A stretch of 64,000 bases of DNA from Patescibacteria group bacterium (GTDB lineage Bacteria; Patescibacteriota; Minisyncoccia; Phycocordibacterales; BOKC01), in NCBI GenBank assembly GCA_016860785.1, contig BOKC01000003.1, positions 1 to 64,000 on the forward strand, read 5' to 3'. Shown one piece after another: positions 14,176-22,669 of the stretch. The notes under the pieces are model-generated. The model saw only the letters and a list, made by a program, of their open reading frames with translations. It did not search any database and was not told the DNA's origin. The position numbers and the translations under genes are program-made. Numbering within the stretch: position 1 is the first letter of the stretch; each line of letters opens with the position of its first letter.

Positions 14176-14793
14176 TTAATGCCTGTTTTGTAGGGCATTT
14201 TTAATGGTTTCCGGGTCGGAGTATTCAAGTTCAGTGCCAAGCGATAAGCCCTTGCCTAAAGATGAAATTTTAAAGCCGAATTTTTTTGAAAGCGGTTCTA
14301 TTTGTTTTTTGACAAACTCGGCGGTGTTTTCACCTTCCGGATTGAAGTCGGTCGCTAAAATTATTTCGCCAACATGTTTTCCGTGTCCCAGTTTTTCCAA
14401 ATAATTTAGAAGTTCTCCGATTCTAATCTTTTTTGCTGGTTCTTTTTCCAAAATCGGCAAACTGCCGCCCAAAACAAAATATCGCCCCTTAAACTCACCG
14501 GCTTTTTCTATGTTTTCAATATCCAAATCGCGACTGACAATCATCAAAATTTTCTCTCGTTTTCCGTCACTACAAATTGAGCAGAGATTTTTATCATTTG
14601 GGTTGAAGAAGAAACGAAAACATTCGTGGCAAGCTGAAGCGCTTTTTTTCAGCAAATCTATTTCTTGAATCAGTTTTTTTGTGAAAACCGGATTTTGCCC
14701 GAGCAAAAAATAAACAAATCTTTTGGCTTGCTTCTGCCCAACTCCGGGGAAACGCGAAAAAAGTTCGGCAAGTTTTGTAATTTGCTCGGTCAT
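14176..14793 (-). CDS. recR: recombination mediator protein RecR
   Basis: Works with RecO/RecF to load RecA at gaps. The order of parts is typical: N-terminal helix-hairpin-helix (RFPGVGQKQAKRFVYFLL), Cys4 zinc finger (CHECFRF to CSIC, residues 56-74), Toprim domain (ILATDFNPEGENTAEFV) and C-terminal Walker-B-like part. At 205 residues it has normal length. The start at 14793 (MTEQITKLAELF) lies one base after the dnaB stop; the frame extends to 14829 inside dnaB but is not needed. It is translated with dnaB. Confidence 0.96.
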   Translation of the reverse strand: MTEQITKLAELFSRFPGVGQKQAKRFVYFLLGQNPVFTKKLIQEIDLLKKSASACHECFRFFFNPNDKNLCSICSDGKREKILMIVSRDLDIENIEKAGEFKGRYFVLGGSLPILEKEPAKKIRIGELLNYLEKLGHGKHVGEIILATDFNPEGENTAEFVKKQIEPLSKKFGFKISSLGKGLSLGTELEYSDPETIKNALQNRH

Positions 14794-14794
14794 T

Positions 14795-16171
14795 TTAGAA
14801 ATCTTCAGATGAAAGTTCGGCGCCACCAAAATTACTTTTATCTATATTTTGGAAAGTCGCTTTTTTGTCGTTGAAATAAAGTTCAACTTTGCCAGTTTCG
14901 CCGTTGCGATGCTTTTCAATCAAAATTTCAGCAATGTTGGTTTTATCCGAATCTTCTTTGTATCTATCTTCGCGGTGGATAAACATTACAACATCTGCAT
15001 CTTGTTCTAATGATCCTGAATCACGAAGATCCGAAAGTCGAGGTCTACCACCACGCGACTCCACCGCTCTAGAAAGCTGGGATAGTGCTAAAACCGGAAT
15101 ATCAAGTTCGCGCGCCAAATGTTTTAAGGACCTTGAAATTTCAGTCACTTGCTGGACCAGATTGTCGTTGGCTCTGGCGCCGACTGGTACCATAAGTTGA
15201 AGATAGTCAACAATCAAAAGCTTCAAGCCCTTTTCGGCTTTTAGTCGTCTTGCTACCGCTCGCATTTTTAAGATATTACTACCCGGCTGGTCGTCGATAA
15301 AGATCGGGGCTTGGGAGAGTTTGTCCAGAGACTGACGGATAGCGGCGAAATCTTCCTCACGCGAGAGTTTTCCAGTTCGCAATTTCCAAGCGTCAACTTG
15401 AGCTTGAGCGGCAAGCAGTCGATCTACTAGTTGTTGCGAGCTCATTTCCAGAGAAAAGATTCCGACTGGATTTCCATGATTGACGGCAGTCTGTCGAGCG
15501 ATATCAAGTGCCAAGGAGGTTTTTCCCATTGACGGTCTGGCGGCCAAAATTATCAAGTCGGAATTTTGTAGGCCGGCCAGTTTATGGTCAATTTCTGGAA
15601 AACCGGTCGGTACTCCGCGGTGTTCACCTTTCATATTGTGCAATCGATCCAAACGCTCCCAGGCCTCTGATAGTTCGTTTTTTAATTCGGAAAAACGAAA
15701 AGTGCTACCTGTGGATGTTATTTCAAAGACTTGTTTTTCAGCGCGGTCTAAAATTTCTTCCAATTCTGACGCTTCGTCATATCCCAAATTGGCGATTTGT
15801 TCGGAGGCCTCAATCAGAAGTCGCATAATGTGTTTTTTTCTGACTATTTCAGCGTAATGACGGACGTTGGTGGCGGTTGGAACGCCATTGGCAATTTCTG
15901 TCAGATAGCTCGCCCCTCCAATTTCTTCTAGCACTTTTTTCTCCGCCAAACGCGAAGAGACCGAGAGTAAATCAATCGGATTATTTTTCTTGAAAAGATC
16001 CATCATTGCCTCAAAAATCAAGCGATGTTTTCTGGCGTAAAAAGTCGTTGGCGCGATGATGTCTATAATTTCATAGAGAGTATCACTCCGGAGCATTATT
16101 GAACCAAGAAGGGCTTTTTCAGCATCTAGAGACTGCGGTGGGATTCTTAGGTTGAAAGGTTGCTTTGCCAT
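14795..16171 (-). CDS. dnaB: replicative DNA helicase DnaB
   Basis: Hexameric helicase that unwinds DNA ahead of the replication fork. The N-terminal domain (PPQSLDAEKALLGSIML) is followed by the RecA-like motor with Walker A AARPSMGKTSLALD and Walker B LLIVDYLQLM. LSQLSRAVESR and DLRDSGSLEQDADVV match DnaB motifs 3 and 4. I start at MAKQPFNLRIPP (16171, 458 aa); the frame has ATGs up to 16195 with no clear ribosome binding site. There is no intein. recR follows directly. Confidence 0.96.
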   Translation of the reverse strand: MAKQPFNLRIPPQSLDAEKALLGSIMLRSDTLYEIIDIIAPTTFYARKHRLIFEAMMDLFKKNNPIDLLSVSSRLAEKKVLEEIGGASYLTEIANGVPTATNVRHYAEIVRKKHIMRLLIEASEQIANLGYDEASELEEILDRAEKQVFEITSTGSTFRFSELKNELSEAWERLDRLHNMKGEHRGVPTGFPEIDHKLAGLQNSDLIILAARPSMGKTSLALDIARQTAVNHGNPVGIFSLEMSSQQLVDRLLAAQAQVDAWKLRTGKLSREEDFAAIRQSLDKLSQAPIFIDDQPGSNILKMRAVARRLKAEKGLKLLIVDYLQLMVPVGARANDNLVQQVTEISRSLKHLARELDIPVLALSQLSRAVESRGGRPRLSDLRDSGSLEQDADVVMFIHREDRYKEDSDKTNIAEILIEKHRNGETGKVELYFNDKKATFQNIDKSNFGGAELSSEDF

Positions 16172-16236
16172 TAATCTCATATTACCATAAGGCAATTACC
16201 CGACAACGTTTTTAGTATTTAAAAGCTGTTAGCAAT

Positions 16237-16935
16237 ATGTGGAAAGCAGTAATTTTAGCAGCCGGCAGGGGAACCAGAATGGGGGACTTGACCAATGGAA
16301 CTCCAAAGCCACTTTTAAAAGTGTTGGGCAAAACCCTTCTTGAGCGGAAGCTTGATGAGTTACCGGAAAGCATTCACGAAATAATTATTATTGTTGGTTA
16401 TCACGGCGAACAGATTATTGAATCTTTGGGAGACCAATACAAAGACAAAAAAATTTCTTACGTTTGGCAGAAAGAATTGAAGGGAACCGCTCATGCCCTG
16501 TGGCAGGCGAAAGATCTTTTAAAAGGAAGATTTTTAGTTTTGATGGGTGATGATATTTACTGCAAAGAAGATATTGATGCGTGCCTCAAAGAAGATTGGG
16601 CGGTTTTAGTGAAAGAAGTTGATTTTCTGGAAGCCGGCGGAAAAGTTGTTTTGAATCCGGACGGCAGTTTGAAAGACATTGTTGAAGGCGCGCACCATCA
16701 CGAACACAACGCTTTGGTAAATGCCGGACTTTATGTTTTAGGTCCGGAAATTTTTGATTATGATTTAGTCCAAATTCCCGGCAAGACAGAATATGGTTTA
16801 CCGCAAACACTCATTCCACTTTTGGGAAAATTCTCAATAAAAGTTGTTAAAAGCAAATTCTGGCTCTCCCAAACAGCTCCGAATGATTTGGAAACAGCGG
16901 AGAAAGAATTGCTTTCTGGAAAAAAATCTCTATAA
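16237..16935 (+). CDS. sugar-phosphate nucleotidyltransferase
   Basis: A 232-residue NTP-transferase fold enzyme that would join a sugar-1-phosphate to a nucleotide. The signature LAAGRGTRMG, then TPKPLLKVLGKTLLERKL, is at residues 8-38. LMGDD (metal-binding Asp, about residue 105) and a late NAGLYVLGPEIFDY segment are also present. It is shorter than GlmU and has no acyltransferase half. Substrate (glucose, mannose or GlcNAc phosphate) cannot be told. It is a single gene between divergent dnaB and convergent cysS. Confidence 0.9.
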   Translation: MWKAVILAAGRGTRMGDLTNGTPKPLLKVLGKTLLERKLDELPESIHEIIIIVGYHGEQIIESLGDQYKDKKISYVWQKELKGTAHALWQAKDLLKGRFLVLMGDDIYCKEDIDACLKEDWAVLVKEVDFLEAGGKVVLNPDGSLKDIVEGAHHHEHNALVNAGLYVLGPEIFDYDLVQIPGKTEYGLPQTLIPLLGKFSIKVVKSKFWLSQTAPNDLETAEKELLSGKKSL

Positions 16936-16936
16936 C

Positions 16937-16980
16937 CCATATTCGGACTTCGGAAGTCCAAATATGGCGGGCGTTTTTTT
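16937..16980 (+). terminator. terminator between nucleotidyltransferase and cysS
   Basis: CCATATT (16937-16943)/AATATGG (16961-16967) with inner GGACTT-CGG-AAGTCC, then GCGTTTTTTT. Confidence 0.85.
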
Positions 16981-17033
16981 ATATTTTTTGTATTAACATC
17001 CCCACGTCGTGTTGATGAATCCGATGTTAAATA

Positions 17034-18401
17034 TTAGCAATTCTTTATCACCGGTCCTTTGTTTGTGTCTTTAATTTCAAAACCCTTCTTTTCTATTTCA
17101 CTCCTTAATCTATCGGCTTCACCCCAGTTTTTTTCTCGGCGGGCTTTTTCTCTTTGCTCGACCAAACTTTTGACTTCAGAAGGAATTGTGATCGATTCTT
17201 TTTTGAGAGTCGCCAAGCCCAGCCCGAAAACTTTATCCATTTCCAGAACAGTTTTTTTCTTGTCTTGAGGTGTTAAACTTTCATCTTTCAAGACCTCCCA
17301 AAGAATTGCAAGAGCTTTTGGGGTATTTAAATCATCATTGACAGCTTCTTTAAATTTCTTCAAATGTCTGTCTGACATTTTTCCTTTACCTTTGATTTCT
17401 TGAATTTGATTTTTAATTTTTTCAAAAGCAGTTTGCGAGGCCTCAAGAGCGTCCCAAGAAAAAGAAATAGGGGAGCGATAATGCGCGCCTAAAAGCCAAT
17501 ATCGGAAAGCCAGCGGGTCAAATCCTTTTTCTTCAATTTCTGTTAGCGTTATGGTGTTACCAAGTGACTTTGCCATTTTACCTTCGGGCATTATCAGGTG
17601 TTCGTTGTGCATCCAAAAGTTGGCCATCTTTTTTCCGTTTACCGATTCACTTTGAGCAATTTCATTATTATGGTGAATCGGAATGTGTTCTATGCCACCG
17701 GTGTGGATGTCAAAAGTTTTACCAAGATATTTCTCGCTCATTACTGAACACTCAATGTGCCAACCGGGAAAACCTTTACCCCAAGGGCTGTCCCAACCGA
17801 TTTTTTCATTCATTTTCCACAAAACAAAATCTCTCGGATTTTTCTTTTTTTGATTTCCGCCGATACGGGTTTCTTGAATTTCCGACAAGCCGCCAAGTTT
17901 TCCATAGGCCGGAAATTTTTCGGTCTCAAAATATACTCCGTCGTCTAAAATGTAAACACATCCCTTTTTTTCCAGTTTTTTTATGAACTCAATGTCTTCA
18001 GATATGTGCTCGCTGGCAAAGGGAAACTTGAAAGGGGAGAGAGTATTTAATTTTTTTCTATCATCGAGATAAAACTTGGCGTATTTTTCTCCGAGTTTTT
18101 TCATGTTTTCAAGAGTTAGAGCCAGCCCCTCTTTTTTAAGTCCTTTAGTCATCTTATCTTCGCCGGAATCAGCGTCAGAGGTCAGGTGGCCAAAGTCGGT
18201 AATGTTTACGACCTGCCGGACTTTTAGGCCGTTGAATTCCAAAGTCCGTCGCAAAATATCCCAGATAACCGCTGAACGAAGGTTGCCGATATGCTGGCGG
18301 TCATAGACTGTCGGACCACAGCTGTAAATTTTTACCGATTTCGTTTTTATCGGACGAAAATTCTCTTTTTTGCGAGTCAGAGTGTTGAAAAATTTAATCA
18401 T
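17034..18401 (-). CDS. cysS: cysteinyl-tRNA synthetase
   Basis: Class I synthetase that charges tRNA-Cys. The HIGH motif appears as [18 protein letters not shown] near residue 30. The KMSKS motif is KMAKSLGNT, near residue 270. Zinc ligands include the first Cys and those in HIECSVMS and HIPIHHNNE. At 455 residues it has the usual length with its C-terminal anticodon region. No unusual insertion is seen. It stands alone and converges with the sugar nucleotidyltransferase. Confidence 0.97.
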   Translation of the reverse strand: MIKFFNTLTRKKENFRPIKTKSVKIYSCGPTVYDRQHIGNLRSAVIWDILRRTLEFNGLKVRQVVNITDFGHLTSDADSGEDKMTKGLKKEGLALTLENMKKLGEKYAKFYLDDRKKLNTLSPFKFPFASEHISEDIEFIKKLEKKGCVYILDDGVYFETEKFPAYGKLGGLSEIQETRIGGNQKKKNPRDFVLWKMNEKIGWDSPWGKGFPGWHIECSVMSEKYLGKTFDIHTGGIEHIPIHHNNEIAQSESVNGKKMANFWMHNEHLIMPEGKMAKSLGNTITLTEIEEKGFDPLAFRYWLLGAHYRSPISFSWDALEASQTAFEKIKNQIQEIKGKGKMSDRHLKKFKEAVNDDLNTPKALAILWEVLKDESLTPQDKKKTVLEMDKVFGLGLATLKKESITIPSEVKSLVEQREKARREKNWGEADRLRSEIEKKGFEIKDTNKGPVIKNC

Positions 18402-18450
18402 TGAGATTTCGAAGATTTAATTTTAACTTGTCTACGTTTATTTCAAAAGA

Positions 18451-18478
18451 TTGACAAAAAATATTTTAGTGCTAAAAT
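18451..18478 (+). promoter_or_regulatory. sigma-70 type promoter for the 18501 gene
   Basis: TTGACA (18451-18456), 16-bp spacer, TAAAAT (18473-18478) preceded by TGC. Confidence 0.75.
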
Positions 18479-18500
18479 AAAAAATAGAAAGGAGAATACG

Positions 18501-18707
18501 ATGAGGAAACACGGATCAGCGAAGATGCCGAGGGCGGTCAAGCAAAGAATTTGCCTGTCTGTTCTAGCTTTCTCTACAGTACTGTCTATTGTAACCGGCT
18601 TTACCTTCGGACTGGGAGTAGAGCCGGTCGTTGGATGGATTTTTGGGGTTTTGGTGTTTATGATAGGACTCCCTATCTCACTCATGGTCTTCTCTAGTCC
18701 AGAGTGA
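18501..18707 (+). CDS. two-span membrane protein (G+C-rich cassette)
   Basis: A 68-residue protein. A basic N-terminus (MRKHGSAKMPRAVKQR) is followed by two hydrophobic segments (about 17-38 and 43-64), so both ends probably lie in the cytoplasm. AAAGGAG is placed seven bases before the ATG, a consensus promoter lies at 18451 and a GC-rich terminator at 18722. It is one of the complete single-gene cassettes of the window. No family is recognised. Confidence 0.7.
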   Translation: MRKHGSAKMPRAVKQRICLSVLAFSTVLSIVTGFTFGLGVEPVVGWIFGVLVFMIGLPISLMVFSSPE

Positions 18708-18721
18708 AGTTCGGGTTTGTC

Positions 18722-18757
18722 GCGCGCGTCGCTCCTTGCGGCGCGCTCTTTTTTTTG
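18722..18757 (+). terminator. terminator of the 18501 gene
   Basis: GCGCGC (18722-18727) pairs with GCGCGC (18741-18746), followed by TCTTTTTTTT. Confidence 0.75.
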
Positions 18758-18773
18758 CAATAATGATTTGACT

Positions 18774-20012
18774 ATGGAAGATAAAGACCAAAATAGGAGA
18801 AGTTTTTTAAAGCCGATAGTCTTATCGGTACTATTTTTTTTCTTAGGTTTTTATTTTGGTGCAGGCCAGGTATCGGAAATTTCCAAAGTCAGTGGTCTTG
18901 AGGGTAAAGAACATACGACAGAAATTACTGCTGACTTTTCTTCTTTTTGGCGAGTTTGGAATTTGATTGATGAAAAATATGTTCCGCCAGATTTGGAAAC
19001 GGGAGACAAAACAATTTCCGGACAAGAAAGGGTTTGGGGGGCAATAAAGGGAATGGTCCGATCACTTGGTGACCCTAACACCACCTTTTTAACCCCGAAA
19101 GAACTTGAGGTTTTTGAAGAAGAAATAAGTGGTGCTTTTGAAGGAGTTGGAATGGAAGTTGGAATAAGGGATGGTGTTTTAACCGTCATCGCGCCTTTGA
19201 AAAATACTCCGGCCTATCGAGCTGGGATAAAGGCAGGTGACAAAATTTTTAAGATTGATGATAAAGAGACTCTAAATCTTGGTATTGAGGAAGCGATTAG
19301 TTTGATTCGTGGAAAAAAAGGAACCCCTGTTTCCCTCATACTTTTCAGAGAAGACTCTAATGAGCCGGTTGAAATTACTTTGATCCGAGATACGATTGAT
19401 ATTCCGACTCTCGACACCGAATGGCGTGACGATATTTTTATTATTCGACTCTACAATTTTTCTGGCAATGCCCAGGGTGTTTTTCGGAATGCTTTGAGAG
19501 AATTTATTTTGGGAAGTCGAGTTGGAGAGAGAAAATTGATTTTGGATTTGCGAGGTAATCCCGGCGGATTTTTGAACGCATCAGTTGATATTGCCAGTTG
19601 GTTTTTGCCAGCAGGAAAAGTGGTGATAAAAGAAGACTTTGGTGGACGGCGAGAGGATATAGTTCATAGGAGCCGCGGTTATAATATTTTTGGTAATGAT
19701 TTAAAAATGGTTGTATTAATTGATAAAGGCAGTGCTTCAGCTTCGGAGATATTGGCCGGGGCTTTACAGGAACACGGAGTGGCGACAATTGTCGGAAATC
19801 AGTCATTTGGTAAGGGTTCAGTGCAGGAGCTTGTCAGGGTAACCCCCGACACCTCTCTTAAGGTGACTGTGGCTCGTTGGGTTACGCCAAACGGCAAATC
19901 AATTTCTCTTGGCGGTTTGGAGCCAGATATAGAGTTGGAAATAGAGTCGGAAGATTTGGAAAGTAAGTATGACTTGGTCTTGGAGAAAGCGATTGAAATA
20001 TTAAAAAATTAG
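18774..20012 (+). CDS. C-terminal processing peptidase (S41 family)
   Basis: A secreted or membrane-anchored serine protease that trims the C-termini of envelope proteins. There is one N-terminal membrane segment (residues 12-33) in the 412-residue form. A PDZ domain lies at about 95-180 (GVGMEVGIRDGVLTVIAPL). The catalytic domain carries the serine in KGSASASEILAGAL and the lysine in NQSFGKGSVQEL. I chose ATG 18774 because a TAATGA-like -10 word lies about ten bases upstream, and the longer frame from 18717 runs through the previous terminator. rplI follows after 15 bases. Confidence 0.95.
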   Translation: MEDKDQNRRSFLKPIVLSVLFFFLGFYFGAGQVSEISKVSGLEGKEHTTEITADFSSFWRVWNLIDEKYVPPDLETGDKTISGQERVWGAIKGMVRSLGDPNTTFLTPKELEVFEEEISGAFEGVGMEVGIRDGVLTVIAPLKNTPAYRAGIKAGDKIFKIDDKETLNLGIEEAISLIRGKKGTPVSLILFREDSNEPVEITLIRDTIDIPTLDTEWRDDIFIIRLYNFSGNAQGVFRNALREFILGSRVGERKLILDLRGNPGGFLNASVDIASWFLPAGKVVIKEDFGGRREDIVHRSRGYNIFGNDLKMVVLIDKGSASASEILAGALQEHGVATIVGNQSFGKGSVQELVRVTPDTSLKVTVARWVTPNGKSISLGGLEPDIELEIESEDLESKYDLVLEKAIEILKN

Positions 20013-20027
20013 TATTTAAAAAAAGAT

Positions 20028-20480
20028 ATGAAAGTTATTTTACTAAAAGATGTTTCAAAAATCGGCCAGAAGTTTGAAATAAAGAATGTGGCTGATGGTT
20101 ACGCCCTTAACTTTTTGATTCCGAGAGGATTGGCTAAAACAGCAAATCCGTCCGAAATTGCAAAAATTGAATCCTTAAAAGCTTCAGAAAATAAAACCAG
20201 AGAGGATAAATTAAATAATTTGCGTTTAAAAATCAGTCAACTGTTGGGGAGACCGATCTTAATTGAAAGTGAAGCGAATGAGAAAGGTCATCTTTTCAAG
20301 GGTTTACACGAAAAAGATTTGGTCAAATCAATATTGAATCAGGAGGGAATAGAAATAGAGCAAGATTTAATCAGACTTGAGAGGCCGATAAAAGAAGTTG
20401 GCAGTCAAAAAGTTAAAATAGAAGGGGATGGGGTGTCTGCGGAAATTGAATTTATAATCAAAGCAAAAGATAAAAGTTAA
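20028..20480 (+). CDS. rplI: 50S ribosomal protein bL9
   Basis: Large-subunit protein that reaches from the ribosome stalk base towards the neighbouring ribosome. The N-terminal signature ([20 protein letters not shown], then [12 protein letters not shown]) is followed by a connecting helix and a complete C-terminal domain; 150 residues is the normal length. bL9 is missing from several CPR lineages, so its presence narrows the likely position of this genome. Its stop codon overlaps the convergent rpmA stop by four bases. Confidence 0.96.
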   Translation: MKVILLKDVSKIGQKFEIKNVADGYALNFLIPRGLAKTANPSEIAKIESLKASENKTREDKLNNLRLKISQLLGRPILIESEANEKGHLFKGLHEKDLVKSILNQEGIEIEQDLIRLERPIKEVGSQKVKIEGDGVSAEIEFIIKAKDKS

Positions 20481-20752
20481 GCCGAAACATTCACTACTTT
20501 TTTAATTTTTACTCCGCCGTTTAGCGAGATTTTTCTTTTGTTTGTTATTCCAACTTTTCCGTTTTTCAATGCGAAGAGAGTGTGGTCTTTACCCATGCCG
20601 ACATTTTGTCCCGGTAGAAATTCTGTGCCTCTTTGGCGTACCAAAATTGCGCCGGTTTTAGCAGCTTGTCCGTGATCTATTTTTATCCCGAGATATTTTG
20701 GATTTGAATCTCGGTTATTTTTTGTTGATCCTCCTGCTTTTTTATGTGCCAT
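20477..20752 (-). CDS. rpmA: 50S ribosomal protein bL27
   Basis: Large-subunit protein near the peptidyl-transferase centre. The N-terminus [20 protein letters not shown] is the typical motif without the Firmicutes-type cleavable extension. [20 protein letters not shown] and [17 protein letters not shown]-like residues follow. At 91 residues it has the normal length. The usual partner rplU (bL21) is not next to it. Confidence 0.97.
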   Translation of the reverse strand: MAHKKAGGSTKNNRDSNPKYLGIKIDHGQAAKTGAILVRQRGTEFLPGQNVGMGKDHTLFALKNGKVGITNKRKISLNGGVKIKKVVNVSA

Positions 20753-20825
20753 ATTACTGCTGATTTAACGCTGGTTTTTCTAAAAAATACTGGCTACCAA
20801 ATAATTTATGCTATTATTTAGATTG

Positions 20826-21263
20826 ATGGAAAGTATAACTGAAGCATTACAAAAAATCAAGAATGTTTGTGTAGCATCGGAGGGTAGAGAAAAGGCCTTG
20901 ATTGTGGCCGTGATTTTTCTGGTTGGCACCGCCTCTTTCGGTTTAGGTCGGATTTCGGCTTTGGATGAAAATCGTGAGCCGGTAAAAATAAATGAAATTC
21001 CTCTTTCGGCCAATGTCGCCACTCTATCGTCTGACACCGCTTCAAATAATGAGCCATTTGTTTTAGGGCAAAGCGTTTCAGAACAAATCAGTTTGCAAGC
21101 CGGTGGGCTTTTGGTTGGTTCTAAAACTTCAGACAAGTATCATTTTCCTTGGTGTTCCGGCGCAAAAAGAATAAAAGAAGAAAATAAAATTTATTTCAAT
21201 TCAATTGAGGAGGCAAAAGCGGCCGGCTATAGTCCGGCGGGGAATTGTAAAGGATTAGAATAG
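20826..21263 (+). CDS. membrane-anchored protein with Ada-like Cys/His domain
   Basis: A 145-residue protein with one membrane span near residues 21-42 (ALIVAVIFLVGTASFGLG) and a soluble C-terminal domain. The last 45 residues (GSKTSDKYHFPWCSGAKRI to AAGYSPAGNCKG) resemble the metal-binding domain of Ada, here with only two Cys plus His and Pro. Such membrane-anchored copies are common in CPR genomes; the function is not known. I start at ATG 20826: an extended -10 (TGCTATTAT, 20809-20817) ends nine bases upstream, so the mRNA is probably leaderless. Confidence 0.75.
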   Translation: MESITEALQKIKNVCVASEGREKALIVAVIFLVGTASFGLGRISALDENREPVKINEIPLSANVATLSSDTASNNEPFVLGQSVSEQISLQAGGLLVGSKTSDKYHFPWCSGAKRIKEENKIYFNSIEEAKAAGYSPAGNCKGLE

Positions 21264-21288
21264 GCAGTTAGGTGTTAGGCGTTAGTTT

Positions 21289-21879
21289 ATGATCATACTA
21301 GACATAGAAACATCAGGAACTAATCCGTGGAAACACTCCATTCTCTCAATTGGCGCCGTTGATTTTTTAGACTTAAAACGAACGTTTTCTAGAGAATGCC
21401 AAATCCGGCCGGGCGCGCATATTAGCGAGGAGGGGTTGGCGGTAAACGGTTTTAGCAGGGAAGAGATAGCCGACCCGAGGAAAGAAACGGAAGAAAAAAT
21501 TGTCGCCGATTTTTTTGCTTGGGCGATGGAGAGTATAGACCATACAATTGCCGGTCAGAATCCGTCTTTTGACGTTTCTTTTTTGCAAGTGGCATCAGAA
21601 GAATACGGTCTAAATTTTCCTTTGGCTCATCGGACCTTTGATCTTCATTCGGTTTGCGCGGCGCATATGATAAAACGGGGATTAAATTTGCCATTGGAAA
21701 ATAATCGTTCCGCCTTGAATTCCGATTTAATAATGGAATATGTCGGCCTGCCGGCGGAACCAAAGCCTCACATCGCTTTTAACGGCGCCAAATGGGAATC
21801 TGAAGCGTTCTCTCGGTTGTTTTATAACAAACCGCTTTTTGAAGAATTTAAAGAATATAAAATTCCTTGGATAAGCTAG
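21289..21879 (+). CDS. DEDDh-type 3'-5' exonuclease
   Basis: A 196-residue protein with the DnaQ/RNase T fold. The first metal ligands are in LDIETSGTNPW (Asp and Glu), and the second Asp is in AGQNPSFDVSFLQ. In the last motif the usual HxAxxDA reads HIAFNGA: the His is kept but the Asp is Gly, with Asn just before. A Glu follows in KWESEAF and might replace it. The protein may thus be weakly active, may use other metal ligands, or may only bind nucleic acid. It lies 25 bases after the Ada-like gene and could be cotranscribed with it. Confidence 0.85.
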   Translation: MIILDIETSGTNPWKHSILSIGAVDFLDLKRTFSRECQIRPGAHISEEGLAVNGFSREEIADPRKETEEKIVADFFAWAMESIDHTIAGQNPSFDVSFLQVASEEYGLNFPLAHRTFDLHSVCAAHMIKRGLNLPLENNRSALNSDLIMEYVGLPAEPKPHIAFNGAKWESEAFSRLFYNKPLFEEFKEYKIPWIS

Positions 21880-21896
21880 TTAGCAGAATACCGTAA

Positions 21897-22040
21897 ATGA
21901 AAAAGCCCCGCGCGGTTGTCCGCGCGGGGCTGTGTGTCAGTATTCTGGAGTCGCCCACAAAAGATTATGTTTTGTCAAATTTTGGAGGTGAGGTAGATTT
22001 GAGATCAAACTTTCAAGGGGAAATTGAGCCCCTGGCGATA
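21897..22040 (-). ncRNA. candidate small RNA with strong terminator
   Basis: There is no ORF in either direction. Inverted repeats lie at 22016-22020/22029-22033 (AGGGG/CCCCT), 21998-22002/22005-22009 and 21957-21962/21970-21975 (ACAAAA/TTTTGT). A perfect 12-bp stem follows at 21904-21915/21920-21931 (AGCCCCGCGCGG), with a T5 run on the minus strand. A terminator without an upstream gene points to a short minus-strand transcript. No known RNA family is recognised, and I see no clear promoter. Confidence 0.35.
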
Positions 22041-22125
22041 ATAATCTAATAGTCCAGTTTTTCTAAAAATCCTTATTTTAAGCCATATATTTACTTAAAT
22101 AGACCACATAAAACGATTTTTGTCA

Positions 22126-22154
22126 TTGACAAAAAGTTTGGTTTATGCTAGGAT
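22126..22154 (+). promoter_or_regulatory. consensus promoter with 5' stem-loop
   Basis: TTGACA (22126-22131), 17-bp spacer ending in TATGC, TAGGAT (22149-22154). Directly downstream CTCAAC/GTTGAG (about 22164-22180) can form a hairpin followed by TTTTATTG, at the expected 5' end of the transcript. Confidence 0.85.
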
Positions 22155-22201
22155 GTTAGTAACTCAACTGAAAGGTTGAGTTTTATTGTTAAAAAAATAA
22201 T

Positions 22202-22636
22202 ATGTTAAAAATTGCTTTATTAATGACTCTGACCAGCTTGACCGGGCTTAACGCCCCCGCAGTCATGTTAAGTGAAAGTGGAGACGAGCCGCCGAGTATC
22301 ACGGCCGCGGTAGAAGCGGCCTTGGCTGAAGAAATAAAAATGACTGATGAGGAAATCGTCCGCGAATACTTCAAAGACGTTCCGGTTATGATTAGAATCG
22401 CTTTTTGCGAATCAACCTTCAGGCAGAATGATAAAGACGGAAATGTCTTGCGCGGAGTCGAAAACTCAAAGGATGTTGGGATTATGCAGATTAATGAATA
22501 TTTCCATGCTGACAAAGCCAAACAGATGAATCTTGATATCCACGTTATTGAAGGAAATATGGAATTCGCTAGATATCTTTTTGAAAGAGAGGGTACTCGT
22601 CCTTGGAATGCCTCCAAGAAATGCTGGAACAGATAA
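22202..22636 (+). CDS. secreted lysozyme-like transglycosylase
   Basis: A 144-residue protein. The N-terminal signal-like segment (MLKIALLMTLTSLTGLNAPA) is followed by an acidic linker. From about residue 62 an SLT/lysozyme-type domain begins: the candidate catalytic Glu is in IAFCESTFRQ, and GIMQINEYFHAD matches the conserved GxMQIN element. It probably cuts glycan strands in the cell wall. The promoter is near consensus, but no ribosome binding site is visible before the ATG (TTAAAAAAATAAT). A terminator follows at 22643. Confidence 0.85.
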   Translation: MLKIALLMTLTSLTGLNAPAVMLSESGDEPPSITAAVEAALAEEIKMTDEEIVREYFKDVPVMIRIAFCESTFRQNDKDGNVLRGVENSKDVGIMQINEYFHADKAKQMNLDIHVIEGNMEFARYLFEREGTRPWNASKKCWNR

Positions 22637-22642
22637 AACAAG

Positions 22643-22668
22643 AACTCCCTTTAAAAGGGGAGTTTTTG
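22643..22668 (+). terminator. terminator between the lysozyme-like gene and the Xer gene
   Basis: AACTCCC (22643-22649) pairs with GGGAGTT (22658-22664), followed by TTTGTTT. It may also serve the convergent gene. Confidence 0.75.
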
Positions 22669-22669
22669 T

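Noticed and set aside
13980-14240. An 86-codon minus-strand frame across the candidate small RNA
   Set aside because: It has no ribosome binding site, runs through terminators and has a composition unlike a protein.
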